Positions 7,336-16,786 of a stretch of DNA of 64,000 nucleotides are shown piece by piece. Source of the stretch: Enterococcus silesiacus (GTDB lineage Bacteria > Bacillota > Bacilli > Lactobacillales > Enterococcaceae); contig CP013614.1 of NCBI GenBank assembly GCA_001465115.1, positions 3,472,001 through 3,536,000 of the forward strand, read 5' to 3'. Each line of letters begins with the position of its first letter. The stretch's first letter is position 1. The notes beneath the pieces were generated by a model. It was given only the letters and a program-made list of their open reading frames with translations, was not told the origin of the DNA and ran no database searches. The position numbers and the translations under genes were made by a program.

Positions 7336-10300
7336 ATGAAAATCGGAAAAAAGTCTTATTTTATTGGACTAGTTATTTTTCTGTTCAGTATTTTAGCGGT
7401 TATTTTATTTAATAACTCTAACAAAATTGAAGCAGCTGAGGAACCTTTGATAGAAAATGTTGATCTAAAAACCGAAGAGGACCTGCATAATCAAGAAACA
7501 ATCACTATTCCCCAAATGGAAGCTTATATGGATGGAACTAATTACCAACCAGCTCAGACCAAAATTGAGAATAAAATCACAGGAAGCATGACAAATGAGC
7601 AGTATCAAACACAATATGCTGATTTGAATGCTCAGCAAAATCAAGCATGGAATACTCAATATAATTTCCGACCTGATACCAATGCGGTCCATGTAGCAAC
7701 TTGGGCTGAATTTAGATCAGCTTTTGAGAATAATAAAGTCTCAAAGATTATACTTGATGCAGATATTTATTATGCCACTGCGATTGCTATTTCTAGAGCA
7801 GAATCAATTGAAATAGATGGTCAGGGGCATCTCCTTGAGATGCGAAATGGTTCAATCAATGCCGATGATTTAAGTTCTTTAGCAAGTTTTGGCAAAGCGT
7901 TTTCTGATGTACCAGTATTTCACATGCATGATATTCAAATTGCGAATAACACTGGGTATGGAGCGTTAGAGGGGAATCTTGGAACTGCGTGGTCATTTGT
8001 TAATGGTAAAGGACAATGGGGAACTGGTGGTTCAACTGGTTCAAATAGAAGATTATGGCGTTACAGAATTGGAAATATTTACACTCCTTATGACACTAGT
8101 AAAAAAAGTGATAACCAACGTGTGGGTGGCCGTTTGATCAGTGCTCCTCGTGCTGAGATTAGCATGTATGGTTACAATGTCATCGTAACAGGTGCTGAAA
8201 ATTTCTATACTGGTGGAATGACATTTGAGCCTAGTACCTTTTATAAAGGCACAAACGCTGAGTATGATTATTCAGTTGTTTGGTTCATGGATAATACTGG
8301 TAAAAATGGAGACACTGATTCAACTGGGACAAGGAAGTTTGATATTGGAGAAGGCAGTTTTGTGTATTTAAATTACACAGCCAATGGCACCAATTACCCA
8401 GCTGTGTATAACTTTTTTGATGAGCTAAGAGTCGGGAAAAATGCAACTTATAATGCAAACATGCCAGGATCAGCTGCCTATTTTAATGTAGACAATGCAA
8501 GCTTTATAGCAGAAGAAGGTTCGACAGTCAATTTACTTTCTCGTGCAGGTAGTCGAGCTACTGTTCAATCTGGTGCAGTAAATGCTACGAATACTGGTTC
8601 ACAAGCGAATCCTAAAAACACTAAATATGAATTTAAGCCTAAATCAAATGTGTTCATTGTTGGGAATAATAATGGTGGAGTAGTTGCGTATAACTCAACA
8701 AATGGAGGAAATCAATTCATATTTGATAGTCCAGAGTCATTTGACATTCGTAATTCGTATAATAGTACAACGACAACCAATGCCTTTTTGGGTGATACAA
8801 CGTCGAATAGAGGAACCAACAGTTTCACTATAAAAAATTCTGATATATCTATTTGGAATAATCAAGCGGGTATCGATGGTGCTCCAACCTATGACTATTC
8901 GAATGTAACAGACTTCACTGTCACAAATGCTTCTGCAAATGGAGGAGTGACAAGCTCCGATCCGGCTCTTCAAAGTCAATATCTTCGTCCAAATTATAAA
9001 CGTATCTCAGGAATGAATAGTATACCTGAACTAACTTGGACGCCAGTAACTGATGCGGATTTCGACCAACGAACACGTATTTTAATAGGATATACAGCAG
9101 TTGGTGGTAGTGATCCGTTTGATGAGGATGGTAATGCAAAAACAAAGCCAGTTTATGCAGATAGTATTCGTAAAGCCTATGTCGACTTTACAGATACTTT
9201 AGGCAACACTTTTACCGGAATTAGTACCGATGATAACTATGTACATTGGAAAAAGGCAGATCATACGATACCAGGATTTCAACTTGCCGAGCAAAATATG
9301 TTTGGCACACCATATCGTGCATCTTTTGTTAATAATGTCCTGACTCCTTATAGAACTGGGGAAAAGACACCTACAACAGTAATTGACGTCACACCGCCTG
9401 AACCAGCAGTTGTTACAGGGGATAAAGTGACAAATGCAATCAAACAATTAATCGGTAAAGATGCTGAACCAAAAGCTAAAATCTATGTTGATATCAACGG
9501 GACACGTCAATCAGCAGTCGGAGCAGTTAATGAAGATGGTACTTGGACCTATAACTTACCTCGTTACTTAAATACTGGTGAAACCGTCCAAATCTTCCTA
9601 GAAGACAATGCTGGTAAAATCACAGAAGTTTTAGATCCAGCAGCGCCATCGACCAATAGTGATACTGGAAATATCAACCCGGCTACTGAATTGAAATACC
9701 GCGATGCCACGTTTAAGGCGGCAACAAAGTATACAGTCGAAGATGCATTACCAGATAAACCACTTATGGAAAAAACAGTTGTTTCTTCTGGCGGACAAAC
9801 AACCCAAGTTGGGGACGTGTTGACGTATACGTTAACTGCTAAGAATAATAAAGCAGCAACATTGACTACAAATTGGGCAAAAGTTGTGATTACGGATACT
9901 CTTCCTGCGGGTTTAGACTTTGATCCAGCAACAGCAGATATCAAAATTAATGATGTAACAGCCGTAAGTCCAGCTGATTATACGTATGATTCTGATTCTC
10001 GCGTATTAACAGTTAATGTTGGAAATTTAGCAACAGGCGCAACAGCTAAGGTAACATTTAAAGCAACAGTTGCAGCCAAAGCTGTCGGAACGATCATTAC
10101 GAACGAAGCAGAAGCAATTGGTGATTCTCCAAGAGAAACCCCATTTGTCGAAGGTCCAAATGATCCAGATGCCAAACATGAAACCTATTCAGCCAAATCA
10201 CTTGCTGTAGATAATCCTGGCGGCACAGTCTTTGGTGTCTTAGAACTAGCGTCTGCGCCAACGGAAATTGATTTTGGCAGTGTGAAATATCAAGGGAAGA

Positions 10301-10680
10301 AAACCCGTGTGAATGCTGCTGAACATCATGGTGCTGATCTTGTTGTTAAAGATAGCCGAGCAAATAAAAAAGGCTGGTCATTGACTGCTAAAATGACGAC
10401 ACCGATGACAAGTACGACGCCAGATGCTCCTGTGTATACACTGGATGGAGCAGTCAAGTATGTTTACAAAAACCGTGAAATCACGTTAAATGGCGGTGCG
10501 CAAGATATTATGGTACAGACTGCTGTTACCGGCGGAGCGATCGAAGGCGCTACCTATAACATTAGTGATACATGGTCTGAGTCTGGTGACGGATTCAAAT
10601 TTGAAGTTTCTGCTCAAGATGTGAAAGCACTTGGTTCTTACCAAGGAGAAATTCTCTGGGAATTGGGCGATGCTCCATAA
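7336..10680 (+). CDS. Giant WxL-domain surface protein (CscC-like)
   Basis: This 1114-residue secreted protein begins with a signal peptide (about 1-35, ending near IEAAEEP). Residues 110-600 look like a pectin-lyase-type right-handed beta-helix (start WAEFRSAFENNKVSKIILDA). A bacterial Ig-like domain follows (about 690-770), then a DUF11/isopeptide-type repeat (about 815-945: VGDVLTYTLTAKNN, then VVITDTLPAGLDF). The C-terminal WxL domain (about 960-1114) has both motifs, GWSLTAKM and ILWELGDAP. WxL domains attach non-covalently to the cell wall. The order and size match CscC of csc clusters. It is the first gene of the operon and is probably an adhesin or carbohydrate-binding component; the ligand is unknown. 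Confidence 0.9.
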   Translation: MKIGKKSYFIGLVIFLFSILAVILFNNSNKIEAAEEPLIENVDLKTEEDLHNQETITIPQMEAYMDGTNYQPAQTKIENKITGSMTNEQYQTQYADLNAQQNQAWNTQYNFRPDTNAVHVATWAEFRSAFENNKVSKIILDADIYYATAIAISRAESIEIDGQGHLLEMRNGSINADDLSSLASFGKAFSDVPVFHMHDIQIANNTGYGALEGNLGTAWSFVNGKGQWGTGGSTGSNRRLWRYRIGNIYTPYDTSKKSDNQRVGGRLISAPRAEISMYGYNVIVTGAENFYTGGMTFEPSTFYKGTNAEYDYSVVWFMDNTGKNGDTDSTGTRKFDIGEGSFVYLNYTANGTNYPAVYNFFDELRVGKNATYNANMPGSAAYFNVDNASFIAEEGSTVNLLSRAGSRATVQSGAVNATNTGSQANPKNTKYEFKPKSNVFIVGNNNGGVVAYNSTNGGNQFIFDSPESFDIRNSYNSTTTTNAFLGDTTSNRGTNSFTIKNSDISIWNNQAGIDGAPTYDYSNVTDFTVTNASANGGVTSSDPALQSQYLRPNYKRISGMNSIPELTWTPVTDADFDQRTRILIGYTAVGGSDPFDEDGNAKTKPVYADSIRKAYVDFTDTLGNTFTGISTDDNYVHWKKADHTIPGFQLAEQNMFGTPYRASFVNNVLTPYRTGEKTPTTVIDVTPPEPAVVTGDKVTNAIKQLIGKDAEPKAKIYVDINGTRQSAVGAVNEDGTWTYNLPRYLNTGETVQIFLEDNAGKITEVLDPAAPSTNSDTGNINPATELKYRDATFKAATKYTVEDALPDKPLMEKTVVSSGGQTTQVGDVLTYTLTAKNNKAATLTTNWAKVVITDTLPAGLDFDPATADIKINDVTAVSPADYTYDSDSRVLTVNVGNLATGATAKVTFKATVAAKAVGTIITNEAEAIGDSPRETPFVEGPNDPDAKHETYSAKSLAVDNPGGTVFGVLELASAPTEIDFGSVKYQGKKTRVNAAEHHGADLVVKDSRANKKGWSLTAKMTTPMTSTTPDAPVYTLDGAVKYVYKNREITLNGGAQDIMVQTAVTGGAIEGATYNISDTWSESGDGFKFEVSAQDVKALGSYQGEILWELGDAP

Positions 10681-10702
10681 AAGTAAAGGAGATTCTTGAT
10701 CT

Positions 10703-11053
10703 ATGAGAAAAAAAATCAATTTTTTAATCTTCTCCTTTACTTTGCTATTAACGTTAGCAATCAGCTATCCTTTGACTGCTACGGCTAATAGCAATGGAGG
10801 AGAAGTGCAAACGGATGGTGTGATTCGTTTTTATGAAGATAGTTCTTCAACAGAGCCGTCAACAAGCACACAACCATCAAGCAGCACGTCAACTAGCTCA
10901 GCCCAAGTTTCTAAACCTGTTGGACGTTATCCGAGCACTGGTGAAATGGTAAAAACAAGTCTTGTATTTACCGGAGTAGCCTTGGTCATTATCGGATTAC
11001 TTCTGTTTTTCTGGAAACGCAAGAAAGAGAATGAAGGGCGGGATAACACATGA
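10703..11053 (+). CDS. Small sortase-anchored protein with YPSTG motif (CscD-like)
   Basis: This 116-residue protein has a signal peptide (1-29), a Ser/Thr-rich spacer, and a C-terminal sorting signal: YPSTG (a variant of LPxTG), a hydrophobic segment, and a basic tail (FWKRKKENEG). The motif is preceded by SKPVGR, which recurs before the sorting motif of the paralogue at 29522. It would be linked to peptidoglycan by a sortase that tolerates an aromatic residue at position 1. It overlaps the next WxL gene by 4 bases (ATGA), so translation is coupled. Such short anchors are the D component of csc clusters. Confidence 0.87.
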   Translation: MRKKINFLIFSFTLLLTLAISYPLTATANSNGGEVQTDGVIRFYEDSSSTEPSTSTQPSSSTSTSSAQVSKPVGRYPSTGEMVKTSLVFTGVALVIIGLLLFFWKRKKENEGRDNT

Positions 11054-11859
11054 GAAGATTGAAAAAAATAATTAAATTTCTCGTTATGCCAATTGCTGTA
11101 ATTTCTTTATCAGCGCTTACCAGTAATACTGCATTTGCAGAAACAGAATCAATGAGCGGACCTGGCAAAATCAAATTTTCAGGTGAATATCCGCAAGAGA
11201 TTGTCGATCCGGAAAAACCCGGTGAGATTGTTGATCCAGGAGAAACACCTCAACTTAAGGGAGATCTGAGAATCGATTTTGTTCCAAAACTAGATTTTTA
11301 TCAGAATAAAATTTCCGATAAAGATGAGACATACTATGGAAACGCCCAAAATTTCTTTGGTGCAACAAAACCCAGAGGAAACTTTGTTCAAGTCACTGAC
11401 TTGAGACAAAAGCCGACGGGATGGACGTTACAATTACGTCAAGAAATGCAGTTTACCAACAAAGATACGGAACACAGCGAAATCAACGGGGCAATGTTAT
11501 CACTAGATAAATCCTGGGTAAGTTCTACTCGAGACTCTAGCGGCGCGCCCCAACTCTCAAAAGAGATCATTAACATAGACAATGTGGGTGCTTCGTATAA
11601 TTTAGCACAAGCAAATGCTGGTCAAGGTGCAGGAACCTGGATGATTTCCTTTGGTGCATCTGAAGAAAATCAGAACAACCAAAGGAATACACTGGAACCA
11701 AGACTAGATCATACTGGTCAAGCAGTTTTAGATCCAATATTTGATAATAAACCTGTCTATTTGAATAAAGCTGTTTCATTATCGATTCCGGGCACAACGA
11801 TCGTTGATCCGGTACCTTATACTACGGTGTTAACTTGGATATTAGCCGAGTTGCCATAA
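11050..11859 (+). CDS. WxL-domain surface protein (CscB-like)
   Basis: This 269-residue secreted protein has a signal peptide ending near AFAETES (residue 27). A short Pro/Glu linker of repeated EIVDPxxP-like units follows, then one WxL domain spanning most of the protein. Both signature motifs are present: GWTLQLRQ (about residue 122) and TWILAELP at the extreme C-terminus. The domain binds the wall non-covalently and is thought to form complexes with the DUF916 protein encoded downstream. It is translationally coupled to the preceding LPxTG-type gene. Confidence 0.9.
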   Translation: MRRLKKIIKFLVMPIAVISLSALTSNTAFAETESMSGPGKIKFSGEYPQEIVDPEKPGEIVDPGETPQLKGDLRIDFVPKLDFYQNKISDKDETYYGNAQNFFGATKPRGNFVQVTDLRQKPTGWTLQLRQEMQFTNKDTEHSEINGAMLSLDKSWVSSTRDSSGAPQLSKEIINIDNVGASYNLAQANAGQGAGTWMISFGASEENQNNQRNTLEPRLDHTGQAVLDPIFDNKPVYLNKAVSLSIPGTTIVDPVPYTTVLTWILAELP

Positions 11860-11905
11860 ATAGAAACAACACATAAAAACACACACAAACTAGGAGGAAA
11901 CACAC

Positions 11906-12679
11906 ATGAAAACAAAAACATTATGTTCAGTAGCATTATTAACTTTATTAGGAGTAAGCCTAGCAACACCAGCTGTAGCTAACGCTGAAGCAAAATCTTT
12001 ACCAACTAATGGTAAAATCAAATTTACTGAAGACAACGATCCTAAAGATGTTGTTGATCCAGAAGATCCAGACAAACCAGTTGTAGATCCTAAAGAGCCA
12101 ATCATCGTTAACCCAGATCGTGGTTCATTCAGTATCGACGCTGTAACTGAATTAAACTTTGGTGAAGATAAAGTAAAAGCTTTCGCTTCTAACCCAGAAT
12201 ACTTTGCAGCTGCAATCCCAGTAACAACTGCTGATGGTGATGTTACTCGTGGGAACTTCGTACAATTTACAGATGTACGTGGTGTTGCAAACCATAAATA
12301 TCAAGTAAGTGCACAATTATCAAAACAATTCGAAGCCAACGCTAATGCTGGAACATTCTTGAAATCAGCTACAATCGATTACTCAAATGCAGCTATCACA
12401 TCTGCTGATCCAGCAGCACAATGGCCTGCAACAACTGTTGCCGGATTCCAATTAGCAGCAGATGCAGCTGGAACAGGCGCTGGTGCTTCAGTAGTAGTTT
12501 TAGATAATAAAGAAGCATCTAAAGGAATCGGAACATACACAATTGAATTTGGTCAATATGGTGATGGAACTGCTGATACAACTGCAGAATCTGTTAAATT
12601 AACTGTACCAAACACAAACGTTTTACTAGCTGACGAATATACAGCTGAAATCACTTGGACAATCGCTGAAGTATTATAA
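11906..12679 (+). CDS. WxL-like surface protein with degenerate first motif
   Basis: This 257-residue secreted protein has a signal peptide (about 1-27, ANAEAKS), an acidic Asp-Pro repeat linker, then a WxL-type domain. The first WxL motif is altered: where the paralogues read GWTL or GWAL, it has KYQV (about residue 131). The second is WTI rather than WxL, near the end (EITWTIAEVL). The flanking NFVQFTDVRG is conserved, so the fold is probably kept while wall binding may differ. The gene has a strong ribosome site (TAGGAGGAAAC) and unusually uniform, optimal-looking codons, suggesting high expression. A hairpin terminator follows. Confidence 0.86.
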   Translation: MKTKTLCSVALLTLLGVSLATPAVANAEAKSLPTNGKIKFTEDNDPKDVVDPEDPDKPVVDPKEPIIVNPDRGSFSIDAVTELNFGEDKVKAFASNPEYFAAAIPVTTADGDVTRGNFVQFTDVRGVANHKYQVSAQLSKQFEANANAGTFLKSATIDYSNAAITSADPAAQWPATTVAGFQLAADAAGTGAGASVVVLDNKEASKGIGTYTIEFGQYGDGTADTTAESVKLTVPNTNVLLADEYTAEITWTIAEVL

Positions 12680-12741
12680 TTTAAACTGAATAAGTAGGTT
12701 GAATTATATCGCATACTTTAAGTAGTCATGTTCAAATAAAT

Positions 12742-12779
12742 GGCGAGACAGAAATGATTATTTCTGTCTCAGCCTTTTT
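12742..12779 (+). terminator. Hairpin/attenuator between WxL and DUF916 genes, locus 1
   Basis: GAGACAGAAAT and ATTTCTGTCTC form a perfect 11-bp stem with a GATT loop. Outer GGC/GCC pairs and a TTTTT tract follow. It lies inside the operon, just 16 bases before the next start codon, so it probably reduces rather than stops downstream transcription. A comparable hairpin lies at the same place in locus 2 (31650-31678). Confidence 0.85.
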
Positions 12780-12795
12780 AAAGAGAGGGATAGCG

Positions 12796-13866
12796 ATGAA
12801 GAAAAAGCATCTATTATTTTTAGTAGCGACATTTATTGTAACAATGCTTATGCCAATCAAGACATATGCAGAAGCAAACAGCGGCGGTAACGCAACTGGA
12901 TTTACATATGAAACAATTAAACCTGATAATCAGAAGAGTCAAGATACAGGTTACTTTGACTTAAAGATGACACCTGGGCAAAAGCAAACTGTGAAAATCA
13001 AACTTAAAAACTTGGCTTCAGAAGAAGTCGAAATTTCAGTGAGATTAAATGGTGCTAAGACAAACGCCAACGGAGTTATTGAGTATGGTCCGACAACAAT
13101 CAAAAAAGACAATTCATTAAAATATGATTTTGAAAGTATTGTTAAAGCTCCTGAAACGGTTAAATTGCCAGCCAATGGTGAAAAAGATGTCGACATAGAA
13201 CTTACGATGCCGGAAGCCTCCTTCGATGGAGTGATTTCAGGCGGAATCCAACTGCAAAAAATTGAAAAAGAAGAAGCGTCAAAACCAAAGAAAACGGGCG
13301 TTATTAATAAATACGCTTATGTCATCGGGATGCTGCTTTCTGAAACGGACAACGAAGTTCAACCAAATTTAGAATTAAATAAAGTTTATGCAGAATTAAA
13401 TAACTTTAGAAATACATTTTTTGTGAATTTTTCTAATGTGCAACCTGCCTATCTAGAAAATATGACCACACAAGTTCAAATCATGAAAGACAGTAGTGAT
13501 GAAGTTTTATACGAAACAAAACGTTCTGGTATGAGAATGGCACCTAATTCTTTGATTGATTTTCCAGTCAGTATGGAAGGCGATCGCATGGTTCCAGGAG
13601 ACTATCGCGCTAAAATTTTAGTGACTTCTGGTGATAAGAAATGGGAATGGAACGAAAAATTCAAGGTTACAGATGAAGAAGCCGATAAATTTAATAATCA
13701 AGACGCTGGTTTAGAAGACGTTCAAACGTTTAACTGGCAGTTGATTGCAGGAATTGTTGGAGGAGTATTAGCATTAGCAGTTATTATCTTCCTAGTAATT
13801 AGAACAGTGAATAAAAAGAAACAAGCCAAGAAAAAACAAGCAAGAAAAAAGAAGCCTAAAAAATAA
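12796..13866 (+). CDS. DUF916/DUF3324 WxL-interacting membrane protein (CscA-like)
   Basis: The ATG at 12796 follows GAGAGGG; the frame extends 14 codons further up but runs through the terminator hairpin. The 356-residue product has a signal peptide (about 1-27). DUF916 (the WxLIP peptidoglycan-binding domain, about 35-150) contains the family pattern YFDLKMTPGQKQTVKIKLKN, and DUF3324 (about 165-300) contains NKYAYVIGMLL. One C-terminal transmembrane helix (about 312-334) and a Lys-rich tail end the protein. Published work on enterococcal homologues indicates binding to WxL proteins and to host matrix; the same role is inferred here. It probably anchors the complex in the membrane. Confidence 0.92.
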   Translation: MKKKHLLFLVATFIVTMLMPIKTYAEANSGGNATGFTYETIKPDNQKSQDTGYFDLKMTPGQKQTVKIKLKNLASEEVEISVRLNGAKTNANGVIEYGPTTIKKDNSLKYDFESIVKAPETVKLPANGEKDVDIELTMPEASFDGVISGGIQLQKIEKEEASKPKKTGVINKYAYVIGMLLSETDNEVQPNLELNKVYAELNNFRNTFFVNFSNVQPAYLENMTTQVQIMKDSSDEVLYETKRSGMRMAPNSLIDFPVSMEGDRMVPGDYRAKILVTSGDKKWEWNEKFKVTDEEADKFNNQDAGLEDVQTFNWQLIAGIVGGVLALAVIIFLVIRTVNKKKQAKKKQARKKKPKK

Positions 13867-13933
13867 TAACGAATGAAGAACAATTATCTAGTTTAAAAAG
13901 CTAGCGATACTTTTAAATGAAGGAGGTAAACAA

Positions 13934-14596
13934 ATGACTATATTAGATTGGTTTTTTATTGTTTCTTTGTCCATAGCCAGTGTAGGATTATTATTTGCAG
14001 GGACCTCCTTTTATCTGATGATTCAAACTAAAAAAGCTTTAAACAAGGTAAAAAGAACCAAAGTCAAAAAGAAAAAAAAGAAACAAAAAAAACGAAAAAT
14101 CAGAGAACTAACGAAAAAAAGCAAAAAGCAGTGGACGTTTGGAATTGTGCTAAGTCTTCTATTTGTACTATCAATGTTAAGCGCTAGCTATTCATTGTAT
14201 TATCAAGCCATGCATTTAAGTCAAAAAGATTCTAAAGCTGTCATTCAAGGTTATTATCTAGTAGGCAATATCGAAAAAGAGCTACAAGCAGCAAAAACAA
14301 CGGATAATGACATCAAAGCAGGAAAAAACATTAAACTATTAGCAGGGCAGCTTTCGAGCTATGGTATTTATAAAGCAACGATCAGAAATACTGAACAAGG
14401 ACAAAAAACGTTGAATAAATATTACAAGTCAATGAAAGAGTTAGGAATAAACTTATCCTCTCAAACAGATGGATTTTTCAAAGATGAGATGCTCTTAAAT
14501 GAATTTGAAGCAGATGTTGCGGCAGTTAAGAAAAATCAAGCAGCAGTTGTCAGCTACTTTAAAATCAATGAAAAAGCGTTGGTAAATAAAAAATAA
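13934..14596 (+). CDS. Two-TM membrane protein of WxL locus 1, unknown function
   Basis: I do not recognise a family. The 220-residue product has a transmembrane helix at about 4-27, an extremely basic loop at 38-68 with runs of Lys and Arg, a second helix at about 70-92, and a hydrophilic, mostly helical C-terminal domain of about 130 residues outside the helices. It lies between the DUF916 gene and the signal-peptidase-like gene with short gaps and a good ribosome site (AAGGAGG), so it belongs to the surface operon. It has no counterpart in locus 2. A role in assembly or export of the complex is only a guess. Confidence 0.75.
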   Translation: MTILDWFFIVSLSIASVGLLFAGTSFYLMIQTKKALNKVKRTKVKKKKKKQKKRKIRELTKKSKKQWTFGIVLSLLFVLSMLSASYSLYYQAMHLSQKDSKAVIQGYYLVGNIEKELQAAKTTDNDIKAGKNIKLLAGQLSSYGIYKATIRNTEQGQKTLNKYYKSMKELGINLSSQTDGFFKDEMLLNEFEADVAAVKKNQAAVVSYFKINEKALVNKK

Positions 14597-14608
14597 CCTG
14601 GTGATTTT

Positions 14609-15307
14609 ATGAAAAAAGCAACTCATAAAAATAGGACGAAACAAAAACCAAAAAAACAAACCGCCCAAACAACAACGAACGCTAAAAAAACAGTTAAAAG
14701 AAACGTTCTCACCAATCCTAAAATGCCGTCAAAAAAGCGTAAGAAGAAACGGAATAAGAAAAGAAGAAAAATGCTTCTTCTTTTTGGGGAAATCGGACTC
14801 ACTTTGTTGGTGACCATTGTGGTGGTCTATCTATTATCTCTGTTTACCTTTTCTTTGGCAAAAGTTGAAGGCTATTCTATGAGTGATACATTGGACGATA
14901 AAGATGTAGTTGTTATCAATAAACTAAAGGATATCAAGCGTTTTGACCTAGTCTATATGAAAGTACCTAACGCTAAAGATAAATCAATTCGAAGAATCAT
15001 CGCTTGTTCTGGAGAAAGTGTATACTATAAAAATGGACAGTTGTTTATTAACGAAGAGGAAAAAGAGGAACGTTTTATTGCCGATTACAAGAGTCAATTT
15101 GAAAAAGATGGTATGATGTTTACCGAAGATTTCACATTAAAGACTTTGACGGGAAAATCTACGATACCTAAGGGGAAGTATTTGGTTTTAGGCGATAATC
15201 GACCTTATGCAACGGATAGTCGTTATTATCAGCTCGTAGATGAAAAAGAGATCATCGGCACTGTCGAAATGAGAATACTACCGCTACATAAATTACAGAA
15301 ATTTTAA
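14609..15307 (+). CDS. lepB: Signal peptidase I family protein with atypical catalytic dyad
   Basis: The 232-residue protein has a highly basic N-terminal tail (1-54), one transmembrane helix (about 56-84), then the S26 fold. Box B reads GYSMSDTL with the serine at residue 90, but the usual SMxPT proline is Asp93. Box D, normally (I/V)KR(I/A)(I/V)GLPGD, reads IRRIIACSGE, so the general-base lysine is replaced by Arg128 (codon CGA). Box E is normal (GDNRPYATDSR, 195-205). The fold is therefore intact, but the Ser-Lys dyad is broken. It may be inactive and act as an assembly chaperone, as reported for degenerate SipA proteins of streptococcal pilus loci, or it may use arginine. It is the last gene of WxL locus 1. 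The very weak SD suggests low expression. Confidence 0.85.
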   Translation: MKKATHKNRTKQKPKKQTAQTTTNAKKTVKRNVLTNPKMPSKKRKKKRNKKRRKMLLLFGEIGLTLLVTIVVVYLLSLFTFSLAKVEGYSMSDTLDDKDVVVINKLKDIKRFDLVYMKVPNAKDKSIRRIIACSGESVYYKNGQLFINEEEKEERFIADYKSQFEKDGMMFTEDFTLKTLTGKSTIPKGKYLVLGDNRPYATDSRYYQLVDEKEIIGTVEMRILPLHKLQKF

Positions 15308-15319
15308 TGCAATATTTGA

Positions 15320-15354
15320 AAAACACCGCGATTTTAGAGATTCGTAGGTGTTTT
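15320..15354 (+). terminator. Possible terminator ending WxL locus 1
   Basis: AAAACACC and GGTGTTTT form an 8-bp stem with a 19-base loop, followed by CATTTT. The stem is sound but the loop is long and the T run is short. Confidence 0.5.
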
Positions 15355-15459
15355 CATTTTAGAAGTCAATCTTTTTTTATCAATGAAAAAACAAAAGAGT
15401 TTCACTTAGAAAGAATAAAAAGTAAGTTTTTTCTTTGGAAATCTGTTATACTGGTAAGC

Positions 15460-15593
15460 GTTACAAGTTCCCGAAAGGATTTGTTGTAAAATAGTAGGCT
15501 TTTCGATGAAATATTCTTTTTGATATGATGCGAGTGGTGCTACATTTTGTACAAAGATGCCTTGTAACCGAATAAACTTAGGGGGAATACATT
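15460..15593 (+). promoter_or_regulatory. SMK box (SAM-III) riboswitch controlling metK
   Basis: The elements of the enterococcal SMK box are present in order: GTTACAAG (15460-15467), the anti-Shine-Dalgarno TTCCC (15468-15472) and GAAAGG, then CTTGTAAC (15561-15568), which pairs with GTTACAAG, and the AGGGGGA ribosome site (15580-15586) eight bases before the metK ATG. Known SMK boxes bind S-adenosylmethionine and sequester the Shine-Dalgarno sequence, shutting translation of SAM synthetase. The linker between the halves is about 80 bases, in a part of the element known to vary. A -10 (TATACT, 15447-15452) places the transcript start almost exactly at the first base of the riboswitch. Confidence 0.93.
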
Positions 15594-16781
15594 ATGACAG
15601 AGAGACATTTATTTACATCAGAATCCGTTTCTGAAGGACATCCAGACAAAGTTGCCGATCAAGTGAGTGACGCAATACTAGATGCGATTTTAGAACAAGA
15701 TCCACTGGCCCGTGTGGCATGCGAAACAAGTGTTACAACTGGCTTAGTTTTAGTTTTTGGAGAAATTACGACTACAGCTTATGTAGATATCCAAAAAGTC
15801 GTTCGTCAAACGCTGAAAGATATTGGTTATACTCGAGCTAAATATGGCTTTGATGGAGACACGGTTGCTGTTTTAGTGGCAATTGATGAGCAATCACCAG
15901 ATATTGCACAAGGTGTGGATGATGCACTAGAAACACGTGGTGAGAAAGATACCAAAGATGATATTGGTGCTGGAGATCAAGGCTTGATGTTTGGTTTTGC
16001 GGTTGATGAAACCCCAGAATTAATGCCATTACCGATTTCTTTAAGTCATAAACTCGTTCGTCGTTTAGCGCAATTACGTAAAGAGGACAAACTTCCTTAT
16101 CTACGTCCAGACGCAAAATCACAAGTAACAGTAGAATATGACGAAGACGGTAAACCACAACGTGTAGATACAGTCGTAATCAGTACACAACATGATGAAG
16201 AAGCTACGCTGGAGCAGATTCAAGCAGACGTAAAAAAACTCGTTATTGATGAAGTTATCCCAGCAGAATTACTAGATGAAGACACTAAATATTTTATAAA
16301 TCCGACAGGTCGCTTTGTTATTGGTGGACCGCAAGGCGATGCAGGCTTGACTGGACGTAAGATCATCGTAGATACCTATGGTGGCTACGCTCGTCATGGT
16401 GGTGGTGCCTTTTCTGGAAAAGATGCGACGAAAGTCGATCGCTCTGCAAGCTATGCAGCACGCTATATTGCAAAAAACCTTGTTGCTGCAGGTTTAGCTG
16501 AGAAAGTTGAAGTTCAGTTAGCCTATGCAATTGGTGTAGCACAACCTGTATCGATTTCGATCAATACTTTTGGAACGAGTGAAGTAGCCGAAAGTAAATT
16601 GATTGAAGCGGTTCGTAAAAACTTTGACCTGCGTCCAGCAGGAATAATTGAAATGCTTGACTTACGCCGTCCAATCTACAAACAGACAGCGGCATATGGT
16701 CATTTTGGTCGTACAGACATTGAACTACCTTGGGAGCAGACAGACAAAGTCGATGCAATCAAGAAAAGCTTGATGGAGTAA
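15594..16781 (+). CDS. metK: S-adenosylmethionine synthetase
   Basis: This 395-residue enzyme makes S-adenosylmethionine from methionine and ATP in the cytoplasm. The conserved blocks are present: [14 protein letters not shown] near the N-terminus, the [10 protein letters not shown] signature (about residues 125-134), the phosphate-binding [16 protein letters not shown] (about 280-295), and the ending ELPWEQ. The length is normal for MetK. The gene is monocistronic, controlled by the SMK box immediately upstream, and followed by a terminator at 16787. Confidence 0.98.
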   Translation: MTERHLFTSESVSEGHPDKVADQVSDAILDAILEQDPLARVACETSVTTGLVLVFGEITTTAYVDIQKVVRQTLKDIGYTRAKYGFDGDTVAVLVAIDEQSPDIAQGVDDALETRGEKDTKDDIGAGDQGLMFGFAVDETPELMPLPISLSHKLVRRLAQLRKEDKLPYLRPDAKSQVTVEYDEDGKPQRVDTVVISTQHDEEATLEQIQADVKKLVIDEVIPAELLDEDTKYFINPTGRFVIGGPQGDAGLTGRKIIVDTYGGYARHGGGAFSGKDATKVDRSASYAARYIAKNLVAAGLAEKVEVQLAYAIGVAQPVSISINTFGTSEVAESKLIEAVRKNFDLRPAGIIEMLDLRRPIYKQTAAYGHFGRTDIELPWEQTDKVDAIKKSLME

Positions 16782-16786
16782 ACGAG

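Noticed and set aside
9564..9944. Minus-strand frames inside the giant WxL gene
   Set aside because: They are low-quality antisense frames within a well-supported coding sequence.
12754..12795. Longer N-terminus for the DUF916 protein of locus 1
   Set aside because: It would begin inside the terminator hairpin, and the signal peptide begins exactly at the ATG at 12796.
15307..15489. 60-codon frame between the signal-peptidase gene and metK
   Set aside because: It runs through a hairpin, the metK promoter and the first part of the SMK riboswitch, and lacks a ribosome site.
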